From: Bacteroidales bacterium | Lineage (GTDB): Bacteria; Bacteroidota; Bacteroidia; Bacteroidales; P3 | DNA: 5,886 bases | Assembly: GCA_017647065.1 (NCBI GenBank) | Contig: JAGCLI010000185.1 | Location: 1-5,886 of the forward strand | Direction: 5' to 3' | Shown here: piece by piece, positions 1 to 5,752 of the stretch | Position numbering within the stretch: position 1 is the first letter of the stretch | How the letters are laid out: each line of letters begins with the position of its first letter | The notes under the pieces: model-generated | What the model saw: the letters and a program-made list of their open reading frames with translations, nothing else | The model's database searches: none | Told to the model about the DNA's origin: nothing | Program-made: the position numbers and the translations under genes

Positions 1-367
1 GGCAATTCAAAGAGAATTTACCGTCTGCTGTTGTTTCTCCGATTCCAATACCTAATTGACGTTTGAATTCATCAAGAACTTTTTCTGCACCTCTTACATA
101 GCAAGCTGTTCCCATACATACAGAGATTGGATGTTCTCCTTTTGGTATCATTGTAAAGAATGAATAGAATGTAACTATACCATATATTGTTGCAACCGGC
201 ACATTAAGTTCCATTGCTATTAATTCTTGTACTTCTGCTGGAAGATAACCAAATTCTCCTTGTACTTTATGCAAAACATTGATTGCTTCTCCTGGTTGAT
301 TGCCAAATGATGCACAGATTTCTTTTATTTTATTTATCTTACTTTCTGATAATTTTACTTTTGCCAT
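1..367 (-). CDS. hydC: HydC, NuoE-like [2Fe-2S] subunit of NAD-linked [FeFe]-hydrogenase (3' end outside window)
   Basis: This is the small NuoE/24-kDa-type thioredoxin-fold subunit of an HydABC hydrogenase. In this family it carries one [2Fe-2S] cluster and works beside the HydB flavin subunit in the cytoplasm. The gene starts at ATG 367-365 and runs off the left edge after 122 complete codons. The N-terminal helical part (about residues 10-75) has the NuoE pattern, with GEFGYLPAEVQ, a VPVATIYG segment and TFYSFF. The cluster motif begins with C84-x4-C89 (VCMGTACYVRGAE). The window cuts right after FSLNC (C122), which is the expected third ligand, so the fourth Cys should lie just outside. 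It follows hydA by 23 nt with no terminator visible, so it is probably co-transcribed. No Shine-Dalgarno sequence precedes it. NuoE of complex I is an alternative name, but the hydA/hydB neighbours argue for HydC. Confidence 0.93.
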   Translation of the reverse strand, partial: MAKVKLSESKINKIKEICASFGNQPGEAINVLHKVQGEFGYLPAEVQELIAMELNVPVATIYGIVTFYSFFTMIPKGEHPISVCMGTACYVRGAEKVLDEFKRQLGIGIGETTADGKFSLNC

Positions 368-390
368 AACTTTTAAGTTTTAAAGTTTAA

Positions 391-2163
391 TTAAGCTTCT
401 ACTTCTACTTGTTTTGATTTATCGAAATAGTGTGTATGAAGTAGATGGTGAGATTTTTCTCCACAAGGAGTTCCTAAATATTCATCATACAATTGTTTAA
501 CGTATGGATTTTCATGAGATTTTCTCAATTCTTTTCCTAAATCTTCTTTGTAGATTGCTTCAAAACGTTTTTCTACTATTGAGAAATCTCCATGATGATA
601 AGGTTGTCCTGCGCCACCAATACAACCTCCTGGACAAGCCATTACTTCAATTGCGTGATATTGAACTTCTCCTTTACGAACTTTATCTAAAAGTTTTCTT
701 GCATTACCCAATCCGTGAGCAATTCCTAAGTGAATTGGTGTTCCTGCAAAGTCTATTGTAGCTTCTCTTACACCTTCTAAACCTCTTAATTCTGTGAAAT
801 CTACTTTTTGAAGAGTTTTTCCTGTGAATACTTCGTAAGCTGTACGAGCTGCTGCTTCTATTACTCCTCCTGTTGCTCCAAAGATTACAGATGCTCCTGT
901 TGATGCTCCTAATGGCATATCAAAATCTTCTTCGTCTAATGAGTTGAAGTCAATGTTGAATTGTTTTATTAATTCTGCAAGTTCTCTTGTTGTTAATGAG
1001 AAGTCAACATCTGGATTTCCATCAACTTTAAATTCATCTCTTTGACATTCGTATTTCTTAGCAACACATGGCATTATAGAAACTACAACCATGTCTTCTC
1101 TTTTTATTTTCAATTTTTCTGCCCAATAGTTCTTTGCTATTGCTCCAAACATTTGTTGAGGAGATTTTGCTGTTGAAGGAACGTCTAACATATCAGGATA
1201 ATTTGTTTCAAAGAAATTAACCCAACCTGGACAACATGATGTTAAAATAGGTAATTTAACATTCTTGTCTCCTTCCATGAATTTTTGGATTCTACCCAAT
1301 AATTCTGTTCCTTCTTCCATTATTGTTAAGTCTGCTGCAAAATCTGTGTCGAATACATAATCAAATCCTATTCTTCTTAATGCAGCTGCCATTTTTCCTG
1401 TAACAATTGTTCCAGCAGGGTATCCAAATTCTTCTCCTAAGGCTACTCTGACAGCAGGAGCTGTTTGAACGATAACTGTTTTTGCAGGATTATTGATTGC
1501 TTGTATTACTTGACGTGTTTGATTTACTTCGCTCAATGCTCCAACAGGGCAAGCCATAACACATTGTCCACACATTGTACAAGATGATTTTACAAGATCT
1601 TGTTCAAATGCTGTTGCAACAACTGCTTCAAAGCCTCTATTTACTGCACTTAACGCTCCAACTGTTTGCAATTCGTTACATACAGTTTCGCAACGGCGAC
1701 ACATTATACATTTATCAACGTCTCTTATGATTGAAGGAGAGTTATCTTTTCTATATGTAGATTGTTCTCCTTTAAAAGGTATTTCTCTTATTCCTAATTT
1801 TTGAGCCAATGTTTGCAATTCGCAATTTCCACTCTTTGAACAACTCAAACAATCTGATGGGTGGTCAGAAAGAATTAGTTCAACAACAGTTCTTCTTGCA
1901 TTCACAACTCTTAATGAGTGAGTGTGAACTACCATTCCTTCCATTACCTCTGTTGCACAAGCTGGAGCTAAATTTTTTCTTCCTTCAACCTCAACAACAC
2001 AAACTCTACAACCACCTGGTTTATTTTCTAATTTTTGTCCGTTAAGTTCATAATAGCAAAGCGTTGGGATAGATATACCTGCTTTTCTCGCAGCTTTTAA
2101 TATAGTTTGACCTTTTTCTGCTACAACCGCTTTACCGTCTATTATTAAATTTACTGTTTCCAT
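391..2163 (-). CDS. hydA: HydA, catalytic subunit of NAD-linked (electron-bifurcating type) [FeFe]-hydrogenase
   Basis: HydA makes or oxidises H2 at the H-cluster and passes electrons along iron-sulfur clusters to HydB/HydC. Numbering from ATG 2163 (590 aa), the domains in order are: a plant-type [2Fe-2S] domain (C36, C52, C55, C69); a His-Cys [4Fe-4S] site (H101, C105, C108, C114); two ferredoxin [4Fe-4S] motifs (C152/155/158/162 and C195/198/201/205); the H-cluster domain; and a C-terminal small-subunit-like segment ending in HHLLHTHYFD. All three H-cluster signatures are intact: TSCCPGW (C310, C311), MPCVAKKYE (C366) and ACPGGC (C510, C514). C310 matches the proton-donor Cys of known [FeFe]-hydrogenases. 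There is no signal peptide, so the protein is cytoplasmic. Length and layout match M3/group A3 enzymes. The frame opens further upstream at a TTG (2193-2191, 600 aa), but the ATG is preferred because METVNLIIDG matches the usual N-terminus of the [2Fe-2S] domain. The maturases needed to build the H-cluster are not in the window. Confidence 0.96.
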   Translation of the reverse strand: METVNLIIDGKAVVAEKGQTILKAARKAGISIPTLCYYELNGQKLENKPGGCRVCVVEVEGRKNLAPACATEVMEGMVVHTHSLRVVNARRTVVELILSDHPSDCLSCSKSGNCELQTLAQKLGIREIPFKGEQSTYRKDNSPSIIRDVDKCIMCRRCETVCNELQTVGALSAVNRGFEAVVATAFEQDLVKSSCTMCGQCVMACPVGALSEVNQTRQVIQAINNPAKTVIVQTAPAVRVALGEEFGYPAGTIVTGKMAAALRRIGFDYVFDTDFAADLTIMEEGTELLGRIQKFMEGDKNVKLPILTSCCPGWVNFFETNYPDMLDVPSTAKSPQQMFGAIAKNYWAEKLKIKREDMVVVSIMPCVAKKYECQRDEFKVDGNPDVDFSLTTRELAELIKQFNIDFNSLDEEDFDMPLGASTGASVIFGATGGVIEAAARTAYEVFTGKTLQKVDFTELRGLEGVREATIDFAGTPIHLGIAHGLGNARKLLDKVRKGEVQYHAIEVMACPGGCIGGAGQPYHHGDFSIVEKRFEAIYKEDLGKELRKSHENPYVKQLYDEYLGTPCGEKSHHLLHTHYFDKSKQVEVEA

Positions 2164-2198
2164 TTCTTTTTTCTTAATTTGTTGATTAGACAAAATCC

Positions 2199-3992
2199 TT
2201 ATTGGATACTAATTGCATTGAATTTACATTTTTCAATACAAGTACCACACTTGATACACAATTCAAGATTTATTGTGTGCGGAGTTTTCTTTTCTCCTTG
2301 AATTGCATTAACAGGACAATTTCTTGCACAAGCTGTACAACCAACGCAAACGCTTTGATCAATTACATATCGCATCAACGATTTACATGCACCTGCTCTA
2401 CATTTCTTATCTTGTACGTGTTCTACATATTCGTCCCAGAAGTTTGTAAGTGTTGATAAAATTGGGTTTGGTGATGTTTGTCCTAATCCACAAAGTGCTG
2501 TATCTTTAATTACTCCCGCAAGATTCTTTAAGTTTTCAAGATCTTCCATTGTTCCATTGCCTTTTGTAATCTTATCAAGAATTTCTAACATTCTCTTATT
2601 ACCTATACGACAAGGAGAACATTTTCCGCAACTTTCTTCACAAGTAAATTCAAGATAGAATTTAGCTATAGCAACCATACAAGATGTTTCGTCCATAACA
2701 ACCATTCCTCCTGAACCCATCATTGAGCCAGCTGCAATAAGGTTATCATAATCAATTGGAGTATCAAGATGTTTTTCTGTCAAACAACCACCTGATGGAC
2801 CTCCTGTTTGAACAGCTTTAAATTGTCTTCCACCTTTTATTCCTCCTCCAATTTCATAAATAACTTCTCTTAAAGTTATTCCCATTGGAACTTCAATCAA
2901 TCCAACATTGTTGATTTGTCCTGCAAGAGCAAATACCTTTGTTCCTTTTGATTTTTCTGTTCCTATTTTGTTGAACCAATTTGCTCCTTTTAATATAATG
3001 ATAGGAATATTTGCGTATGTTTCTACATTGTTTACGTTTGTTGGTTTTTGCAAGTATCCACTTTGTGCAGGGAAAGGTGGTTTGAATGTAGGTTCTCCAC
3101 GTTTTCCTTCCATAGAGTGAATAAGAGCTGTTTCTTCTCCACAAACGAATGCACCTGCACCGTATCTTAATTCTATATCAAAGTTAAAATCTGTTCCAAA
3201 TAGATTATTTCCTAATACGCCATATTCTCTTGCTTGTGCGATTGCAACTTGTAATCTATGGATTGCCAAAGGATATTCTGCACGAATATAAACTAAACCT
3301 TTTGTTGCTCCTATTGCATAACCGTTAATAGTCATAGCTTCAATGATAGAGTGAGGGTCTCCTTCAAGAATACTTCTATCCATGAATGCACCTGGGTCTC
3401 CTTCGTCTGCATTACAAACAACATATTTTTGATCTGCATGATTCTTTGAAGCTATTTCCCATTTCATTCCAGTAGGGAAACCTCCACCTCCACGTCCTCT
3501 TAAACCTGAAAGTTTAATTTCATTTATTACTTGTTCAGGAGTCATTTCTGTTAAACATTTTGCAACAGCCGCATATCCATCACAAGCAATATATTCTCCA
3601 ATATTTTCTGGATCAATAAAACCACAATTACGCAAAGCTATACGTAATTGTTTTTTATAAAAGCCCATGTGTTTCGCATCAGCAACATGTTCTTTTTTAT
3701 CAGGGTCAGTGTAAAGCAAACGAGTAACTTTACGACCTTTTATGATATGTTCTTCTATTATTTCTTGAGCATCTTCTGGTTTTACTTCTGTATAAAAAGT
3801 ATTATCAGGCATAATCTTTACGATAGGTCCTTTTTCACAGAAACCAAAACAACCTGTAAGAATTACTTGAACTTCATTTTCTAAACCTTTTTCAAGTAGA
3901 TTGCTTTTTAATCTATCTGCAATTTCTTGGCTTTTAGAAGCAGTGCAACCGGTACCTCCACAGACCAAAATGTGCATTTTAAACTTAGCCAT
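2199..3992 (-). CDS. hydB: HydB, NuoF-like flavin/NADH-binding subunit of [FeFe]-hydrogenase
   Basis: HydB is the diaphorase subunit. It binds FMN and NAD(H) and exchanges electrons with HydC and HydA, and in HydABC enzymes it is considered the place where NADH and ferredoxin electrons meet. The 597-aa protein shows an N-terminal thioredoxin-like [2Fe-2S] domain (C11, C16, C48, C52). The NuoF core follows, with the glycine-rich GRGGGGFP loop (166-173), CNADEGDPGAFMDRS (193-207) and an SLBB-like region (about 350-440). Next come an N3-type [4Fe-4S] site (C455, C458, C461, C501) and a C-terminal two-cluster ferredoxin domain (C549/552/555/559 and C579/582/585/589). This fusion is typical of HydB and is absent from complex I NuoF. 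H525, C531 and C536 resemble the zinc site I recall from HydABC structures. The start ATG has a strong Shine-Dalgarno sequence. The stop lies 35 nt before the preferred hydA ATG. NAD versus NADP preference cannot be read from the sequence. Confidence 0.96.
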   Translation of the reverse strand: MAKFKMHILVCGGTGCTASKSQEIADRLKSNLLEKGLENEVQVILTGCFGFCEKGPIVKIMPDNTFYTEVKPEDAQEIIEEHIIKGRKVTRLLYTDPDKKEHVADAKHMGFYKKQLRIALRNCGFIDPENIGEYIACDGYAAVAKCLTEMTPEQVINEIKLSGLRGRGGGGFPTGMKWEIASKNHADQKYVVCNADEGDPGAFMDRSILEGDPHSIIEAMTINGYAIGATKGLVYIRAEYPLAIHRLQVAIAQAREYGVLGNNLFGTDFNFDIELRYGAGAFVCGEETALIHSMEGKRGEPTFKPPFPAQSGYLQKPTNVNNVETYANIPIIILKGANWFNKIGTEKSKGTKVFALAGQINNVGLIEVPMGITLREVIYEIGGGIKGGRQFKAVQTGGPSGGCLTEKHLDTPIDYDNLIAAGSMMGSGGMVVMDETSCMVAIAKFYLEFTCEESCGKCSPCRIGNKRMLEILDKITKGNGTMEDLENLKNLAGVIKDTALCGLGQTSPNPILSTLTNFWDEYVEHVQDKKCRAGACKSLMRYVIDQSVCVGCTACARNCPVNAIQGEKKTPHTINLELCIKCGTCIEKCKFNAISIQ

Positions 3993-3999
3993 ATATTTT

Positions 4000-4006
4000 C
4001 CTCCTT
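4000..4006 (-). promoter_or_regulatory. Strong ribosome binding site of hydB
   Basis: On the minus strand AAGGAGG lies 7 nt before the hydB ATG (3992-3990), a full-length Shine-Dalgarno match at good spacing. It fixes the hydB start. None of the other gene starts in the window has such a match. Confidence 0.8.
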
Positions 4007-4033
4007 AATTTGAGTTAATTTATCTAATATTCG

Positions 4034-4372
4034 TTATTTACCGTATTTTTCTAAGATTTCGTCCACTTTTGCTTTATCAACATTACCAAAAATAATAGAT
4101 TCTTGATTTGGTAATGCAACCTCAACAGTAGGCTCTTCATTACAACGACCCATACAATCTGTTTGGTAAACAACTACATCCAATTTCTTTTCATCAACTT
4201 TTTCCAAAAAGTAATTATAAATGGATTTAGCACCAGCTGAAATACCACAAGTAGCCATTGCAACTTTTATTTGCACCAACCCATCTTGATTACCTTTAAC
4301 CCTAGTGTCTATTTGTTCTTTAACACTATTTTTAAAAGATTCCAAGTCTTTTAAAGATTTAATTTGTGCCAT
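4034..4372 (-). CDS. Small thioredoxin-fold [2Fe-2S] ferredoxin-like protein, first gene of the hydrogenase operon
   Basis: This 112-aa soluble protein resembles the (2Fe-2S) ferredoxin-domain proteins encoded beside hydB and hydA in many anaerobes. A helical N-terminus (about 1-30) leads into a thioredoxin-like [2Fe-2S] fold: VAMATCGISAGAKS (C42) and QTDCMGRCNEEP (C73, C77). The C-terminus, IIFGNVDKAKVDEIL, is the usual ending of that fold. Only three of the four classical ligands are present, because the second Cys of C-x4-C is replaced by Gly47. From memory, the TCGIxAGA form is typical of this family and is not a local lesion. Its role is not established; an accessory electron carrier or assembly partner of HydB is plausible because it is promoter-proximal, 41 nt ahead of hydB. 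The ATG at 4372 lies just downstream of a Bacteroidetes-type promoter, with no Shine-Dalgarno sequence. Some databases would call it NuoE-like or NADH dehydrogenase 24-kDa-like. Confidence 0.85.
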   Translation of the reverse strand: MAQIKSLKDLESFKNSVKEQIDTRVKGNQDGLVQIKVAMATCGISAGAKSIYNYFLEKVDEKKLDVVVYQTDCMGRCNEEPTVEVALPNQESIIFGNVDKAKVDEILEKYGK

Positions 4373-4424
4373 ATTCTAAAAATTTGTTAGTTTAAAAATT
4401 CTGTTATGCATTAAATAAACACTG

Positions 4425-4453
4425 CAAATATATATATTTTTTTTTAATACAAA
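4425..4453 (-). promoter_or_regulatory. Bacteroidetes-type promoter of the hydrogenase operon
   Basis: Read on the minus strand, TTTG (4453-4450) is followed after 17 bp by TATATTTG (4432-4425). This matches the -33 TTTG / -7 TAnnTTTG promoter of the Bacteroidetes primary sigma factor. Transcription would start a few bases further on, near 4417-4420, giving a 5' leader of roughly 45 nt before the ATG at 4372. The spacer is a long A/T tract. No clear operator palindrome, such as a Rex-type site, was found beside it. The assignment rests on the motif match only. Confidence 0.6.
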
Positions 4454-4559
4454 TAGTTTAACGCAAAAAATATTTAAATCAAAGAAAAAAACATCTCATT
4501 TTTATGTAATTTCAAAAATAATATTTATTATTGCAAATTCAAACAATAACATTTTTGCC

Positions 4560-4976
4560 ATGAAAAATGAAATAATATTAAAAGAAGGCTTTGGCCTTTT
4601 ACGTTTTGGAATGCAAATCAATGCAGTAATTGATTTAATAGGCAAACCATCTGAGGTAGAAGAAATTGGAGAAGACTTAGAAATGCCTGCTACCGTATTA
4701 TATTACGAAGAAAAAGGATTGAGTTGTTTCTTTGAAAACTTAGAACAAGAAAGACTATCTTGCATAAACATTGAAACCGATGAAATTTTTCTTTTCGGAC
4801 AACAAATAAAAGAAAAAAGTTCAGAAGAAATTGTTGAATTGATGCGAAAAAACAAAATATTCGAACAAACAATGGACAAAGAAGAATGGGGAGAAGAAAG
4901 AATCTCATACGAAGAATACGCAATAGACTTCTTCTTTTTAGAAAACAAATTAAACTCTGTAACAATTGGAATCTAA
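4560..4976 (+). CDS. Acidic protein of unknown function, 138 aa
   Basis: I do not recognise the family. The protein is rich in Glu, with a short hydrophobic C-terminus (FFFLENKLNSVTIGI). It has no signal peptide, membrane span or cysteine motif, so it should be cytoplasmic. The N-terminal pattern GFGLLRFGMQINAVIDLIGKP (residues 10-30) follows the common 'G-x-G-x-I-x-x-G-M-x-x-x-E-V-x-x-x-L-G-x-P' layout. That layout occurs in many small alpha/beta hypothetical proteins and loosely resembles the BamE/SmpA fold, but this is weak and gives no function. The start at ATG 4560 is the first in frame and has no Shine-Dalgarno sequence. The gene is divergent from the hydrogenase operon across a 187-bp AT-rich gap (4373-4559) in which I see no good rightward promoter. 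Its 3' end overlaps the next gene by 11 nt, so the two probably form an operon. Confidence 0.8.
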   Translation: MKNEIILKEGFGLLRFGMQINAVIDLIGKPSEVEEIGEDLEMPATVLYYEEKGLSCFFENLEQERLSCINIETDEIFLFGQQIKEKSSEEIVELMRKNKIFEQTMDKEEWGEERISYEEYAIDFFFLENKLNSVTIGI

Positions 4977-5574
4977 TACAACACCCGTTTTATCTACATC
5001 TTACTTTCCTTGCATTGCTTATTTCTCTATTTTAAATAAGCATGAGAATGTATTGATTGAAACACAAGAAAGTTTCAAAAAACAAACACACAGAAACCGT
5101 ACTTACATACTTTCTGCAAATGGAGTATTGCCCTTAATCGTACCAATACAACGATTCAAAGACGTTTCTTTGCCGATTTGTCAAACAGAAATATGCTATA
5201 AAACACCTTGGCAAACAAATCACCTAAGAGCAATCGCATCTGCCTACGGAAAAAGTTCTTATTTTGAATACTATTTCCCACATATAGAACAAATCTTAAA
5301 AAAGGAGCATCGCTATTTGATTGATTTAAATCAAGAAATAACTATGCTCCTTTTACAAAAAATGAAAATCTTAACCAAAATCACTCCCACCTCATCTTAC
5401 GAAAAAGAAATCAAAGAAGATTATCGAGAAGCCTTTGATAAAAAACGCATATTCACCGACTACACCACACAACCCTACTTTCAATGCTTTGAACACAAAT
5501 TTGGATTTCAACACAACCTAAGTGCATTAGACCTTTTGTTCAATTTAGGACCAGAATCCAAACAATATCTTTAA
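4966..5574 (+). CDS. WbqC-family protein, TTG start
   Basis: This 202-aa protein matches the WbqC-like family, named after a gene in O-antigen clusters and widespread in Bacteroidetes. Its biochemical function is not firmly known. Family hallmarks seen are the N-terminal strand STSYFPCIAYFSIL (10-23), the conserved ESFKKQTHRNRTYILSANG (35-53) followed by PLIVPIQR (56-63), the WQTNHLRAIASAYGKSSYF block (82-100) and the C-terminal SALDLLFNLGPES (186-198). Length is normal for the family and no residues look missing. The start is TTG at 4966: a stop codon lies two codons upstream in frame (4960-4962), and the next in-frame ATG, around residue 127, would remove most of the fold. The start lies within the last codons of the upstream gene, with no Shine-Dalgarno sequence, which suggests translational coupling. 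No transport or sugar-pathway genes are nearby to point to a substrate. Confidence 0.88.
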   Translation: MESNTTPVLSTSYFPCIAYFSILNKHENVLIETQESFKKQTHRNRTYILSANGVLPLIVPIQRFKDVSLPICQTEICYKTPWQTNHLRAIASAYGKSSYFEYYFPHIEQILKKEHRYLIDLNQEITMLLLQKMKILTKITPTSSYEKEIKEDYREAFDKKRIFTDYTTQPYFQCFEHKFGFQHNLSALDLLFNLGPESKQYL

Positions 5575-5608
5575 GCTTTAAAAAGCAAAATAAAATACTT
5601 TCTCCAAA

Positions 5609-5685
5609 AGTTAAGCCCAAATGCTTGCGATATTTTCAAGCAAAAGATTTCCGTTCGCAAATTTTGAAAATATAAGCCCTTAACT
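5609..5685. repeat. Long imperfect hairpin downstream of wbqC
   Basis: Three nested arms pair in order: AGTTAAG (5609-5615) with CTTAACT (5679-5685); GCTT (5623-5626) with AAGC (5674-5677); and ATATTTTCAA (5630-5639) with TTGAAAATAT (5664-5673). That gives 21 base pairs around a 24-nt loop. A competing small hairpin, TGCTTG / CAAGCA (5622-5627 / 5637-5642), uses part of the same sequence. The element lies 34 nt after the wbqC stop. Read on the minus strand it is followed by a short T run, so it could terminate leftward transcription; the plus direction lacks a T tract. It may act as a terminator between convergent genes or stabilise the wbqC mRNA end; this is inferred from sequence only. Confidence 0.5.
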
Positions 5686-5693
5686 AAAAATCA

Positions 5694-5752
5694 CAAAATC
5701 AAAGACTTAACTTTTTAAAGCCCTAAAAACGCCAAAAAAGTCTTTGATTTTG
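5694..5752. repeat. Perfect 15-bp inverted repeat with 29-nt spacer
   Basis: CAAAATCAAAGACTT (5694-5708) and AAGTCTTTGATTTTG (5738-5752) are exact reverse complements. The 29-nt spacer contains AAGCCC, a hexamer also found at 5613-5618 and 5674-5679. The right arm overlaps the start of the 21-bp periodic array, and the related core AATCAAAGA recurs within that array. No flanking target-site duplication or transposase gene is visible. It could be a hairpin at the end of a convergent transcript or a by-product of repeat expansion. Confidence 0.6.

Noticed and set aside
504..761. Plus-strand open frame inside hydA; similar ones lie in hydB and on the minus strand within the 4560-4976 gene
   Set aside because: They lie opposite or out of frame with strongly conserved genes, have low-complexity translations and show no family motif.
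4384..4405. Repeated TGTTA motifs as a Rex-like redox operator
   Set aside because: The two copies are in direct orientation, not the inverted symmetry expected of a Rex site, and short A/T words are common here.
4526..4533. TATTATTG as a -7 box for the rightward genes
   Set aside because: It differs from TAnnTTTG at a key T, and no TTG occurs at the right distance upstream.
5575..5586. Possible terminator GCTTT-aa-AAAGC right after the wbqC stop
   Set aside because: The loop would be only 2 nt, pairing is almost all A-T, and no T tract follows on the plus strand.
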